A stretch of DNA of 64,000 nt from Lingula anatina (taxonomy: Eukaryota; Brachiopoda; Lingulata; Lingulida; Lingulidae), in NCBI RefSeq assembly GCF_001039355.2, contig NW_019775491.1:925740-989739 (forward strand), written 5' to 3'. Under the pieces are notes generated by a model. The model searched no databases, was not told where the DNA came from, and saw only the letters and a list, made by a program, of their open reading frames with translations. This document shows, one piece after another, positions 10,897 to 62,222 of the stretch (position 1 is its first letter; each line of letters begins with the position of its first letter). The translations under genes and the position numbers were made by a program.

Positions 10897-13001
10897 TTGT
10901 TGTACATAACAGTGTGAAGATATTGATCGTCAGAATTCACAGAAAATTCACAATTGTCTCTTAACACATCAGCATGAAGAAGAAATTTCCAAACTTAAAT
11001 CTGATTTAGAAATGTTGCCTGTGTCACTTACAAAACCCATGAGTGTGATTACATTGGCGTTGTTCGATTGCTTGTCAATATGTGGTACCGCCTCGAGGAC
11101 TAGATTAGATTTGCCACGGGCACCGTACGATGAAATCTTACATGATTCTCCGTGCGATTTTCTTGACATCGTAAGTGGCTACGGGAGAGTACCTACAAGT
11201 TTACATTTTGAACGGGTGCAATCCCATTTCTCCGACATGACCTTGAGGTCAGGTAGGGAAAATCGGTTTGTCGGTTGAGAGTGATCATACGGAGCCCTTT
11301 CAGTCTGAGTGCAGTTGCCGTGCACCCTCTACGTGTCTTCTTTGAAGATCGATACGTTGTCTGTAGGCTACAATCCCTCTTCGTTTTTAGCCCCCACATG
11401 GTCAGGATAAGAAAACACACGACTTCAAATTCTTAGAAATGCAATAGCGCTTAGTTTCACTATCGTTCTACCCCCAGAGCACCAAAGGTGGAAAGTAGAG
11501 AGACAAAAACGGAATCGACCATTCCGATCATTGCGATTCCACCGAACAATGCCCCCACGGGAACTGTTCAGTGTCAACTACGATGAAATTGGTACAGCCT
11601 ACTATACGGGCAAACGATTAATAAATTGTCAAAAGTTTAGGTTTGATTGCGTAGGCCGAGAATCCGTGCGATTTCGTACGGCTCACGCCTACCTCCGTAC
11701 AAAATGGATACACAGGCAATATTCGGGCACCGACTTCGGACAACAAATGTTAACTACAACTGCATATAATACGTTAAGCATTGCGACGATTTACATATTG
11801 GGGGACTTAAAATTACATTTACGTGACATACATTGGCCCACTTATTTCAACTCAAATTGTGCTTAATTTAATTACGTTTTTTACTGACCCGTTTTCAGTC
11901 GACTAGTTAATCCATCATTCACGAAAAAACCGCAACTGAACTTGACATTTAGATGTGGAGTCCTAGAAACATTTCCTCACAGGAATCAAAGATAATTAAC
12001 TATGTTATTTGTTGCCTTTTTTCTGCCTCCAGGAAACGTTTAATCTTATTTCATAGCTGATACAAGGAAGGAGTCCAGAAAGGCCACCTCGGAATTGATC
12101 TACTGGAATCAAAATGATCATATCTTGGCCAACTTCCAACATCAGGACGTTCTGTGTCTTGATTGTTGATCTGTGTGTCTGTCATCAGACAACATTGCAC
12201 AGGGTTATGCTAAATTTCTACCTTTTAATAACTTCTCTCTTTGAAAAAATGCTTAGATAAATCAAGTGCATGACAGGTTGTATGTAAGTCATAACCAACA
12301 GGTAGCAGTTTTTGCATATCTCAGTATAACTCTCCGTATGGCGCTGAAAAGATTACAGAACCAGTGGAGTATCTTAAGGTAAAAGTTGATATAAGGGCAA
12401 CAGCAGGATAATACTTCTGAAATTGTGTTACTAGTAGAGATCAATGCAAGCCCGAAATCACAGAGCTCTCTGCAGTTTGCTGATAAAATGACAACTCAAT
12501 AAGAAATGAAAAAGGCAGTGCGCTTCATCTTAGACTGGGCTCTGTTTCTCGTTGAACACAAAGTAGGTTTAACGTACTCAGCTCTGGAAAGATTTTTATT
12601 TAGACAAACTTTTTTAACAAGTCATCGTTTACAAAACAGGCCCCTAGATTGATGATACACAGCAAACAGACTTAAAGGTTTGCTTAGGTTGTGTTCAGAT
12701 TTGGAATTAATCTTGGAATTCAAGATACCTCTGAATTTTTTCGAACTACTTGACAGCTACTTGCTGGACCCCCATATCATTTTATTTGCTAAATAATAGA
12801 GATATATTGTAGGAGTCAAGATCAGAATACACGAATTCACGCCAATGGATATTGTAGAATAACTAATTGCTGATAAGTATTGGCGTTCCCTAGAGACCTA
12901 GACAGCTGTGTTTTCTAAGAGATTGTAAAACATGTTCAGTTTGAGATATTGGACCTTTAACTTGACATCTTATTGGATATATTTATATAGAGATTTTCAC
13001 T

Positions 13002-13060
13002 AATAAATAAAAATAAAAATAAAAATTCACTAAAAAATAGAAATAAATAGAAGTAAAAAT
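13002..13060. repeat. A-rich simple repeat (AAATA/AAAT units)
   Basis: Irregular AATAAA and AAAAT units with two copies of the motif TTCACTAA nearby. Low-complexity DNA; no poly(A)-tailed element was recognisable next to it. Confidence 0.6.
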
Positions 13061-13840
13061 ATGCAAAGCGAATTTATGGTATTTTATCAACATTTGGGTG
13101 CTGGTTTTACAAAATAACTACAGACGTAATTTGGTCCTAACTTATAGAGCAAAATTTAAGCCTACTTTGACCCCAAATAAATCACCGGTAGTCCAATTGA
13201 ATGAAATATTGCGCCCATTAACTACACTAAGAAACATGGTTAATGTTTCAGACCAAGACTTACTCTATTTAAATGGATTAATAGGAGTTTATCTTACTGT
13301 TAAACTGAAGTAGATCAAATTTTTGTTCTTCAGGTTCAAATCTGTTTTCGGATTCTGTTGTGAAACCTCAGGTGTACTATGAATTTGAAGTAACTTTTGG
13401 GCACAAAAATTATCATTTAACCCCTTGTCTTGATTTCAGTATGTCTTTAAGAATTTAAAGTGCAACTTCGCATTGGCATCGTTGTTTAACTATAACATGT
13501 AGGCCCTACTGCCGAGGTTCAAAAAAGATAATTTATGAGCTCCATCATTTTCCTACAAAAATATCATACCGTCACTTACAGTTTAGTCCAAATTGTTTTC
13601 CAATCAATTCCTCATTTTTGTTGTAGGCTCAGGCCTACCTTTTTATGGCTGTTCAGAAACCGATTTCCTTGATTTAGATGTCATTAACGGAGGCAGCGTG
13701 ACGCTGCATAAGGCTCAGCCAATCCCATGTGATGTTTGTATATCACAAACAACAAGACCAGCAGTGTAGCCTGCTCAGCCAGATGACTACATGAGCTGTA
13801 GGGATGTAGAGTTTTACATCGAGAATTGTTCGCAGTAACA

Positions 13841-13847
13841 TATATAG
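13841..13847 (+). promoter_or_regulatory. TATA-like box upstream of the GPCR
   Basis: TATATAG lies 41 bases before the start codon chosen for the receptor. If used, it would put transcription start roughly 15 bases upstream of the ATG, a very short leader. The frame upstream of the ATG is open only back to a TAG at 13799, with no in-frame ATG. Confidence 0.3.
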
Positions 13848-13888
13848 CGAGCATTGCTGCGTACTTTTGTCACACATGCCATCTAAGT

Positions 13889-15079
13889 ATGTCTTCTAAC
13901 AAGACAGCCACGTGCTACTACAACGAGCAGCATGTCCAAGTAAGTTGGGACAACGTAAGGGATGATTTCGATGAATTTATGCTTTCTTTTGACGAGTACA
14001 AACTGTCGGGGACGTTCTACATGTGGTTTTTACCCGCATTAGTTCTACTCGGAACAATTGGTAACTTTTTGTCACTCCTGGTGGTGAGCAAAGACAAATT
14101 TATTCGGCAACATTCGGCATCTGTGTATATAGCTGTGATGGCTGTAATGGACACCCTCGTGCTATATGTCAGTGCGTTCCGGCTCTGGGTCGGGAAAATC
14201 ACGGGGGAGGACTTAAAGATGAAGAGTGATTTATTGTGCTCAATTATTGGTGGATTTTTGTACCATTTCACGAGACATTTTGCTGTCTGGTGCGTTGTTG
14301 CAATCACCATGGAGCGTCTGTTACTGGTTATATTTCCAACAAAGTGTTCTGCCAAAAACGGCAAGAAGCGTGCCATAATTACGATAGCAGTTTTAGGCGT
14401 GTGTTTGGCGATATTTGACTCATCTACACTTTTCACATACACAATAGTTGAAGAATGTTTCAAGTTTAACTCCGATTCTGACAAACTACAGCTTCATTAT
14501 CGTTGTTTCACTGACGAGGCGCGGAAAATTTGGCCCTGGATGGACATGGTCGCCTATGCATTCTTACCATTGTCACTCTTGGTTCCAATGAACATTGTCT
14601 TAGTGGTCAACCTAGCACAGTTGGACAAAAGACGACAGCAAAACTTTTCGTCCTCTCTCACCAGGCAAACTTCAAGAAACAGTCTGAATACGGACAGCGG
14701 GGAACAAAGAGAACGCCAGAAGCGCCGCGATGCGCGTGGATATTTCACCATGATTCCAATCATAGTCAGCATTGCATATATACTGCTAGTCTTCCCAATG
14801 ACGGTCATAGAGGTAGTGTATGCAGATATCACAAACGTGGACAAGCATTCCGTGGCGAAGATTAGACTGGCGCGGAGCATTTGCTTCATGCTTATGTACA
14901 CAAATCACTCAATTAATTTCATTTTGTACGTTGCAACAGGACGTACGTTCCGTTTGAAATTGATTGATATCTTCGGATTTAATTGTAGAAAAGTTACGGT
15001 GAGTCAACTTTCGTCAGACGAAATGGGAACGTTCCGAGAGTCTCCGCCAAAAAATCATAATTCGGGCATGGTTCCTTAA
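13889..15079 (+). CDS. Class A (rhodopsin-like) GPCR, probable neuropeptide receptor, intronless
   Basis: A 396-residue, single-exon seven-helix receptor. The start is the first in-frame ATG (MSSNKTATCYY), with an N-glycosylation site at Asn4. TM1 has GTIGNFLSLLVV (Asn59 equals N1.50); TM2 MAVMDTLVLYV carries the conserved Asp; TM3 starts after Cys in DLLCSIIGG and ends with MERLLLVIFP in place of E/DRY; TM5 has FLPLSLLVPMN; TM6 ILLVFPMTVIEV has the Pro of CWxP but not the W; TM7 reads NHSINFILYVATGRTFR, an N-x-x-x-NF-x-LY variant of NPxxY seen in FMRFamide-, thyroliberin- and related invertebrate peptide receptors. ECL2 has YRCF for the disulfide. The Arg/Ser-rich third loop (SSLTRQTSRNSL, then QRERQKRRDARG) fits G-protein coupling. 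The ligand cannot be named. Confidence 0.88.
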   Translation: MSSNKTATCYYNEQHVQVSWDNVRDDFDEFMLSFDEYKLSGTFYMWFLPALVLLGTIGNFLSLLVVSKDKFIRQHSASVYIAVMAVMDTLVLYVSAFRLWVGKITGEDLKMKSDLLCSIIGGFLYHFTRHFAVWCVVAITMERLLLVIFPTKCSAKNGKKRAIITIAVLGVCLAIFDSSTLFTYTIVEECFKFNSDSDKLQLHYRCFTDEARKIWPWMDMVAYAFLPLSLLVPMNIVLVVNLAQLDKRRQQNFSSSLTRQTSRNSLNTDSGEQRERQKRRDARGYFTMIPIIVSIAYILLVFPMTVIEVVYADITNVDKHSVAKIRLARSICFMLMYTNHSINFILYVATGRTFRLKLIDIFGFNCRKVTVSQLSSDEMGTFRESPPKNHNSGMVP

Positions 15080-17844
15080 TTCAGATTATATAAAATTTCA
15101 ATACAGTGCTCATGGGATAATACTGACATTGAAGACGCACGTTTGGCAAGCTAGTCATATATCCTGAGATCATCTTAATTAATCACTGTTCTCATTGAAA
15201 AATTTTCTCATTGAAAAAGTTCCAATATGTCATGTAGGACTGTTACCATGAGATGAAATTCACAAGCACGAATGAAAAGTACAAATTATTAACAAATGGC
15301 CAATTTTCAAAATTATCGTACAATTTACGTCTTGTTGGTGTCATTTTTTTAAAGGTCGATATCGAGCAGTGGCACTAATCTTAACCTTTGGGGACATCCG
15401 TTTATCATAATAAATTTGCATGGATGTATATTATTATGTTTGTCCGTTTATGCGCAAAACGCTAAGGTACCTTTCCCTCGTATTTACTTCGAAGCTCAAA
15501 ATCGCAGATCCTTCTTCAAATTGTTCTGGAACCGGAGAGTGAATAGCTTGACCTCAGCTTTCCCCAAATATTATTATTACTCTTGACATTTCAAGGAGCG
15601 AGCAAGGCCAACAGAGTTTCCCTTCCGACTTTTCCAAATGGCATTTCACTACTTGCTCGGTCAATTCCAAAAGCCGTTTCGTACCTCAAAGGCGCAGGTA
15701 ACCCCGTGCTTTACCTGCAGACACCCGCTACATAGCTTGTGGGCTTAACTCACCTAGGTTATTGACTCCAATAAGTAACGCTGTCAATCTGTACTATGGG
15801 CCAAAAACACAGTCTGCGGCTAGTGTGTTACAAGAAACTAAAAACAGTTGTCCGAATTTCATACATTATCAAGTTCGTTCAATAGGGCAGCTCTGGTTAT
15901 TCATAAAATTACCAATTGACCAATATCAAGTAACGAGAGAATTTTAGATAAATAAATAAAATAAGGATTTTAGAGTTAATTCATTCCTACATCGCACGTG
16001 AGCTCTCATTTTCATTACATCTAATGTTACTTTAGGAATAAATTAAGAGTTAAATTGCTGCATACAGGATGTCACAAAGTTTAACGATTTCTCGTGTTTT
16101 CCAGTGTTATGTTCTGCAAAAAAGTTGAACATTATTATACTGCAAACATAAAAATTAATAATAAATTAATAATAATACTAAAAATAAATATGTTAAATAA
16201 TATAATTAAAAAAAATTATAATTAAAATGTAGCAGGTGATAAAAGATAAACTAACACAACTGATCAATGAAAGTCTCTTTTAAATTTTATTTTGTGCCAA
16301 AGAAAAATTCTGAGCATCCATAAATAGGTCGCCATTTTATCATTCAAAAACCTTTTATAAATATAATCAATTGTATACCTGTGGCATCTAGGGCTTTAAA
16401 ACCAATTAAAATATCATGGAATGGCAACTGACTTCATATTAACTCGCACATTAAATAATATCAGAATCACTTATCACACTGAAAACTGCCAGTCAAACTG
16501 ACAACTGTAGAATACAACATTTAATAGAATACCCTTTCTTTTGTGACTAGTTTAAAGAATGTCAAACTCCCAAGTAGTCCCCTAAGTATCTGGACAATAC
16601 AGTGCTAAGTGGCAACAACCAATTCTATTACATCTCTGATACTCTATGCAGATTGATTCATCCAAGTTCCCTTTATCTATTGCAACCAGCATTTCAGATA
16701 ATGAAATTTGTTTTGCTGATAAGGCTTAATTGAGGATGTGATAAAAATACCTTGGCATTTTTTTCTTGGAACACATTCCAATTGAGTCTTTACATAATCC
16801 AACGCCTGTCTCTTTTCCTTCCTCAACTCCTTTCTTCCTCCCTGCCTCTCCTGCTCTACTTTTCAACAAAGTGGATAACAGTAACTATCAGAAATTAATA
16901 ACCATTATTAGAATCCAAACCTTGTGAAATAGTGAGCGTACAAATTGATATGATGATTTTCTGGCCCTGGTTACATATATACTCTTATGTTTCTCTCTCA
17001 TATAAATGCATTGGTGAAAAACAGAATAAATAAAAAAAGAGACTTAAATTAGATGTGCTTCATGGAGATATATCCATGGCAGCACTGTAAGCATTAATAA
17101 CAAAGCAATGGCAATTCTTATGACACTTATGATCTAGTCCCAAATTACTGTAGCTAATTAAATTAGAGAAGGAAATGGCCATAAGCAAATTCAATAACAT
17201 CAGCCTTACAGCTTAATTACATTTTTCGGAGAGAAAAATGGTTCCTTCAAATAACTAATTAACCCTAAAGTGCAAAAAAGCATTGCTAAATTTTCTGTGA
17301 AATATCTAGTGCATAAAGATTAGCTTTGATTCAGTTATAGATAACACAAAACCAATTTACCCAAGATAATAACTATATTTACCCAACGATAACCATTCAC
17401 TAGCTAATTGATACTCTGATCTAAATTTATCCTTTGAGTTTCAGACAACAGGCATTGGCTTTATTTCATCTACTACGAGATATGAAACAAAATTAATCTC
17501 TTTGTTTTAAATTCATACATGGGCAAGTGAAAAGTCTCCTTGTCCTTGCTAATGTTCAAAGGCAACACATTTTATATTGCTTTGATCTAAGTCAATTGAA
17601 AGACTAAGACTACAAGATGAATGGTTCCTCCTAAATTGGCTACACAAAAGCAACAATAATATGTTTGAGAATGCCCCTAACCCCTTTCTTGCTCTGTTCA
17701 TTTCAGTTAAGTGTATGGTATCACAAATAACAATAAATACATCTAATTTGAAGACATTATGCTCTGGAATTAAATTACTAATCCTCCTGAGAACTTGAAT
17801 CAGGGGGCACCACTGTTTGAAAGCTGTGTCTATTGAAAAAATAA
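15080..17844. other. Region between the convergent GPCR and DAPK genes, 2.8 kb
   Basis: It holds the 3' end of the GPCR (plus) and the 3' UTR of DAPK (minus). Sequence 16140-16230 is a nearly pure A/T stretch with AATAAT and AAATAA units. No coding sequence was recognised; the frame at 15762-15947 has no supporting feature. Confidence 0.6.
17460..17465 (-). promoter_or_regulatory. Candidate polyadenylation signal for full-length DAPK
   Basis: TTTATT on the plus strand (AATAAA on the gene strand) lies 380 bases beyond the DAPK stop codon. A second candidate is at 16286-16291. Which is used cannot be told from sequence. Confidence 0.4.
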
Positions 17845-56983
<39,139 letters not shown>

Positions 56984-57136
56984 ATTCCACTTCTGTTAGT
57001 GTCTTTTCTCGTTGCACAAAGTTTCAACTCCCCTCCATATCAAAGCATAGAAGTTCGTGGAATTTGATTAATTTGTTGCGAGTACTACAGCATCTCGACC
57101 CAAAAGCGCTCACGATGTTGAACCTCCAACTTCACC

Positions 57137-57144
57137 CCGGAAGT
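57137..57144. promoter_or_regulatory. ETS/GABP-type site CCGGAAGT
   Basis: A full CCGGAAGT match midway between the two start codons. This motif is common near transcription starts of divergent animal promoters. Confidence 0.5.
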
Positions 57145-57230
57145 AAATAATATTCAGAACGCGCTAAAGTTTTTGATTACGCTGATTGCACGAGAATCAT
57201 CTATTCTAAATGATACAAAGAGTGTAAAGC

Positions 57231-57382
57231 GTGAGTATTCATGTTATATTAAAATATTTTCTATTTATATAAAATATTTTGATGCTATTTTTATTGTAAA
57301 AATTGACCCTTTGTTTTATTTCATAATAATTTACAAAATCGTTTTATTTATCGCTGACCTATTTCCTGTCGTCTGTTTTCAG
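57231..57382 (+). other. Probable 5' UTR intron of HACD3
   Basis: A GTGAGT donor at 57231 and a T-rich acceptor TGTTTTCAG ending at 57382 bracket 152 bases, leaving CGGTA directly before the ATG at 57388. The upstream exon would be non-coding. Confidence 0.45.
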
Positions 57383-57387
57383 CGGTA

Positions 57388-59613
57388 ATGGCGGAGATAT
57401 TAAGTCCCATTGTTTACTGGGGTCAAAACAAGGAATATACTTCTTTGAATATTGAACTCAGGGAAATTACGGTAATTTAGAAAACGGTAGATGATGCCTG
57501 TGGGATATATCTGTGATGGTTCTGTGCTGTAGTGCATTTTGGAAAGCCCAACCAGAAAGCGTTCTTGAGCATGCAGTTTTACTCCAGGATTCAGCAGTTC
57601 TATAGACGGCTTATCTGCTGTTCATGCAAATATAGAAAGCGTTACTAGGAGCATCAAATAATTTAACTAAATATTTATCAAATATTTCAGGTTTATTATT
57701 GTTACTTTATGATTTAAATCCAAAGAGGTAAAATGGCGGTATGACTTGAACTTGATTGTACCATGGAATTACAGGTATATGTATCTAGATAAACTTCCAT
57801 GATTGTACAGATACCGGTGTGGCATGAATTGTTCAGGGCGTGAACCATCCGTTTTGCTCATGCGCACAAAGCGCAGGCAAATCTGAGAGACTTCCGGCGT
57901 GTACAGTCCATCTCTATCGAGTCATCAATACATTCTTAGACTTATATAAACGTGCACTGCTGAGAACATGCTGCAAATTCAAACATCATCTTAAGAGGTA
58001 TTTATATCTTATAGATGTTCACCTTTACTGCGATTTCCCTTAGGTGGCCATATCAACACACTAGCCTAGTAAAATCAATATGAAAATACATATAATAGGC
58101 CAACAGCTGAATAACGACGACCTGTCCACAGTAGGTTCATCCATGTGCCAAACTGTAATTTGACGCTGATAGTCTATCAAAATTATCAATTAACATATTA
58201 ATTTTACCTATAAATATCCACATTATAGTAAATATATAATGAGGTAGGAAATGAACTAGCCCAATATAACAGTACAGGTGAATAACAACGGATCATTCAC
58301 GGAACAGCTTATACACGCATCTGCTGCATGTACAATTGGTCAGGACGGATGGTTAACACAGAACGGACCATACACGTGACACCGGTATAATAAATTGGCA
58401 AATGCTAAATATGAATATTATTACTTTTAGAATCCCCAGATTAATTTGACAGAAGATCGACTTTATTTTAAAGCTAATGGAATAGGAGGGCATGGACAGA
58501 ATCAATATGAACTCGACATACCATTTTTTACACCCATTGAAAAAGAGGTGAGGTACTGTACATTATCAACTTAGAAAATCTTGATATGATTATAATTGTT
58601 TTATTATTTTCATTTCATGTTTCTGCCAAATGTGAAGAATATTACAGCCAAGTGATATTCAAGTTCAGTGTTTTGTTTTATAGCTTGTAAAAAGATCTGT
58701 AGGTATGCTATTTGAAACACACACAGTTTGGAGGCTGTTTACATTCAATGTATTGACGTTGTCATCTTTTTTTACAGGGTAGTATTTTTACTCTGACAGA
58801 GAATGGGGTACGGTTCAAGTTGAAGAAAGTGAGCTATGGAGAAACATGGCCAAGACTGATGCTAGAGGGAAGGAAACCTGCCTGGCTCAGAATAGATTTT
58901 GAGAAGATGACCTTTGATGACTCGTCTGAAGATGAAGAACATTCAGAAGTATAATCTGCTTTTACATAACTACATCTTTAAAATATTATGCTGTGTTTTA
59001 AGACAAATCAGTATGGAGCAGTACATATATCCAATTGTTTCATGCACCAAAGTCCTTTTTCAAACACCACAGACTCTTCAGTGTTTTTTCTGTTAATGTT
59101 TAGAATGGTTTATTCAGTTTAGTTTGATAAAAATCAAAGTAAAGAAAAACAGATGTAAACAAAGTGTGATCTAGATTTTATATATAATATTCTTTAATAT
59201 ACAGGATGAAATTAAAGAGGATTGGATGAGGAGAATTGAGAAAGAAATACAAGATACACAACAGTCAGGTATGTACACCTGATTATATGTGGAGATACAT
59301 GATAATTGAATGTGCATATGGGTTTTAAGTAAAATGATTTGGTATTCTATAACATTTAAAAAAATTGTTTTCTTGAACAGCTCAGAGGAAATATTTCTTG
59401 TGGAAATTACTCATCTATAGACTGTACACCATAACTGAATTATCATTTATTTTAAATGGATCTAGTGGCATGTTTTTCTTTGTTTGGTATCAACTGAAAT
59501 TTTTAACACCAGAGTCTGTCAAATATTGTAGGAGTTAAAATATGAAAAAGATGGTATACATCAACTCTAAAGCTCAAGTAGTGCTTATTTTCCTAACACA
59601 TACATGTTTGTCA

Positions 59614-59712
<99 letters not shown>

Positions 59713-61631
59713 ACAGAGAGAAAGTGAGAGATTTTATATAATATGTGACATTTTACTTTCAGCTGTTGGAGATTTGAAGATGATTTATCTTTTTATATAC
59801 AATTTGTTTCAATTTGTTGGTTACTCCTATATAATGGTGGCTATCATCATCAGATATATTAGATATGGACAAGGTGAGCAGTTATACAAGTATCTTTTTT
59901 GTGTGATGTAAGATTTTTCACCTGCATAACTATAAAAGAACTGAACATTTGAAAGATCTGACATAAATAGTCTAAAGGCAAAGGAGGTGCAAAAGCAAAC
60001 ATTTCAACATTAAATGTAACCTAAAGCGTAACAAGACTTTTGCTTTCTCTTAGCATCCCAAACTGATGTATTCAGTGCAGTTGGTGCTCAGATGATGATA
60101 TGTCAGATAGCAGCTTTGGTAGAAATCATCAACCCGTTGCTTGGTATTGTGAAAACAGGTGTCATGGCTCCACTCATGCAGGTAAAGCAATACTTTTTTT
60201 CTAGAACGTGTAACAATAGAATGTTTTGAAAATGAAAAATAAATTTAATCAATCTCCTATATTTTTTAAGTTTATTCTCAAGACTATGAATCAATGTATT
60301 TAAAATACTGGTAATTATCTTGATATGTACAGGTGTTAGGGAGAGGCATTGTGGTATTCATGGTAATTGTACAGGAGCCAAGGGTACAAGAAAGCAGAGC
60401 AGTATGGCTTCTATTTGTTGTTTATTGTGGAATAGAAATAGTGAGGTAAACAAGTATATTATATTGATAGTCCTTGTGTTTAGTGCTTTGCATAACAGTT
60501 TAATTGTTATTCGTATGTAGATTTAATTCATTCAGATCTGTGTTTATTTATTTTCTGTATCTATCATGGACCGTCTGAAATGAATAATGTTTCCTCTAAA
60601 TGTAGGTATTCATTTATGAATATGTGAGATGGTTTCTAAAAGAATCAGCTAGTCTTGAATATAGTATTTGCTGCATTTTTATTTTACTCTCCTTTCTCCT
60701 AATAGTAATACTCAGTACATGTAAATTTTCTAAACCTTAATCATTACAGGTATCCGTATTATATATTGAGTGCTTTGGAATATGAAGTGAAGATTGTTAC
60801 ATTGCTGAGATATACTTTGTGGATTCCTTTGTATCCTGTGGGTTTTGGTTGTGAGGGTAAGCACTTGCAGTATTTATGTATTTGACTGCATTTGCAGTGT
60901 TGCTCTTTAAATTTAAGGGATCTCTCTTTTTCTAGAAATTAACATTTGTGTGATGTTTATTAGTGAATTTATAAATACTGTGAAACCCAATAGCGAACAT
61001 TGATAAGGAAAGATTAAATTGCAATTGTATGGATTTTTTTTTATTTGTTTCAGGTGTCATCATTTATAAGGCCATTCCATATTTTAAAGAAACTGGAGCA
61101 TTTTCTGTGCAATTGCCAAATGTTTGGAACTGTTCTTTTGACTTTCCTACATTTTTGTGGATATATTTAGGTATAATTGTCATAGGTATGTATCATTTAT
61201 GTATTGTGCTTTATAATTTCTATGAAATTATTGTATTTAACTCATTTGCTTTATTAATTTCTTAACTATCTGACAGTCTGAAAGACTGAAAAATTGTACA
61301 CAGGTCAGAGGAGAGAAGTTTTCTTAGTTGTAAAATGATGGCTGTGTTAATGGATACACTGCACGTTTTTTGTTGTTGTTGTTGCCAAGTAACTAACTTT
61401 CCCCAAAATTTATGAACACTTTTTTCTCTTCAGCTTTGCTAATTGATAAACTTAAAAACAAATTAAATATCTTGGCTTGGGTATCTATGAAAAAATACCT
61501 GACAAATAATAAGAATGCTGAGATGGTATTTGTTTTGTTTTCTAGCTGGTTCAATGATGCTGCACCACATGTATTATCAGACCAAAAGAAAGTTAGGCAT
61601 GAGCATAACATCAAAGAAGAAAAAGAAATAA
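57388..61631 (+). CDS. HACD3: Very-long-chain (3R)-3-hydroxyacyl-CoA dehydratase 3 homologue, complete
   Basis: HACD enzymes remove water from 3-hydroxyacyl-CoA in the third step of very-long-chain fatty acid elongation at the ER. Ten coding exons: 57388-57471, 58431-58547, 58778-58948, 59205-59268, 59763-59873, 60054-60181, 60333-60445, 60750-60856, 61054-61185, 61546-61631; 370 residues (human 362). An N-terminal CS/p23-like domain (about 5-95: SPIVYWGQNKEYTSLNIELR, NPQINLTEDRLYFKANG) distinguishes HACD3 from HACD1/2/4. An acidic linker (DDSSEDEEHSE) follows. The membrane domain has LKMIYLFIYNLFQFVGYSY, GIEIVRYPYYIL and RYTLWIPLYPVGFGCEG, where Tyr291 and Glu298 are seven apart like the catalytic Tyr/Glu of yeast Phs1. 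The C-terminus ends SKKKKK, a dilysine-type ER signal. Confidence 0.95.
57472..58430 (+). other. HACD3 intron 1, 1 kb
   Basis: The intron follows ACG at 57471 and ends at TTACTTTTAG. It contains a GC-richer spot near 57855-57905 (CATGCGCACAAAGCGCAGG) with an NRF1-like half site; no coding sequence was seen. Confidence 0.5.
59617..59710. repeat. (TG)47 microsatellite
   Basis: A long uninterrupted TG run in an HACD3 intron, ending 52 bases before the acceptor of exon 59763-59873, followed by AGACAGAGAG. Cys/Val-repeat frames across it are artefacts. Confidence 0.97.
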
Positions 61632-61773
61632 TTTCCTTGGATGGGTGGTAAAACTGCATGGTCAAATTGTTGAAGAATGTTTAAATAATATAGGAACAAA
61701 AAGGATTCATTCATCACTGAAATCATGTTTATCATATTTATATGGAAAAGTTTAATATGTAGATTTTTATAGG

Positions 61774-61832
61774 TGAAAGGCAATCAGTGGATATTATAAG
61801 TGATAAGTCATTGAAAGGCAATCAGTGGATAT
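61774..61832. repeat. 21-bp direct repeat in the HACD3 3' UTR
   Basis: TGAAAGGCAATCAGTGGATAT occurs at 61774 and 61812, 38 bases apart. Probably a small local duplication. Confidence 0.9.
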
Positions 61833-62216
61833 ACAGTGGATTTCAAAAAAGCACCAAAGTTAAAAAATTGATTTCTTAAAAACTATTCTATAATTTTATT
61901 TGAAACTGCAACATGATATTGCTTTCAGCACATAAAAAGTTTGAATGACTAGCTTTTATAGCATTCCTGTGGTGTTCAATGCAAAAAAATGCAATGCAGG
62001 AATAAGGTTGGAATTAAGGAATTAAGTCTCTTAGTAGAAAGCAACAACCTTAGGGTCTGCCTAGCCAAGGGAAGCGTGTGGTGGTCAGTGGCAGTAGATG
62101 TAAACACAATGACCATATTTCAGAGGTTTAGGATGACTTTCCTTGGAAGGATCAAGATGTGTATTATGATAGAAAAAGAGTCTGACAGCAGTATCGAAGT
62201 ATGCTGGAGACTGATA

Positions 62217-62222
62217 AATAAA
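62217..62222 (+). promoter_or_regulatory. Candidate polyadenylation signal for HACD3
   Basis: AATAAA in CTGATAAATAAACCC, 586 bases after the stop codon. Confidence 0.4.

Larger units (their letters stand above)
8685..13888. other. Intergenic region between KHDC4 and the GPCR, 5.2 kb
   Basis: No gene was recognised. Short open frames (for example 9605-9838, 11012-11278, 11531-11866, 13098-13313 and antisense frames at 10969-11420) lack splice context and known domains. The part 11010-11870 has somewhat higher GC and several overlapping open frames on both strands, and could be a degraded mobile element. Two hairpins and an A-rich simple stretch are listed separately. Confidence 0.6.
56984..57387. 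promoter_or_regulatory. Divergent (head-to-head) promoter region of DAPK and HACD3
   Basis: Only 404 bases separate the DAPK start codon (minus) from the HACD3 start codon (plus). The stretch 57075-57165 is richer in CpG than its surroundings (GCGAG, CTCGAC, GCGCTCACG, CCCCGGAAG, ACGCGCT) and has no clear TATA box, a usual picture for a bidirectional housekeeping promoter. Joint regulation is inferred. Confidence 0.7.

Noticed and set aside
13826-13888. Upstream extension of the GPCR frame
   Set aside because: It starts at TTG, not ATG. The first in-frame ATG is 13889, and the extension is not needed for a normal N-terminus.
14017-14484. 155-codon antisense open frame across the GPCR
   Set aside because: It is a shadow of the receptor gene on the other strand; the sense frame has all seven helices and motifs.
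61412-61651. 79-codon frame overlapping the end of HACD3
   Set aside because: The true last exon uses another frame, starting at 61546 after TTTTCTAG, and ends in the KKKKK tail like human HACD3.
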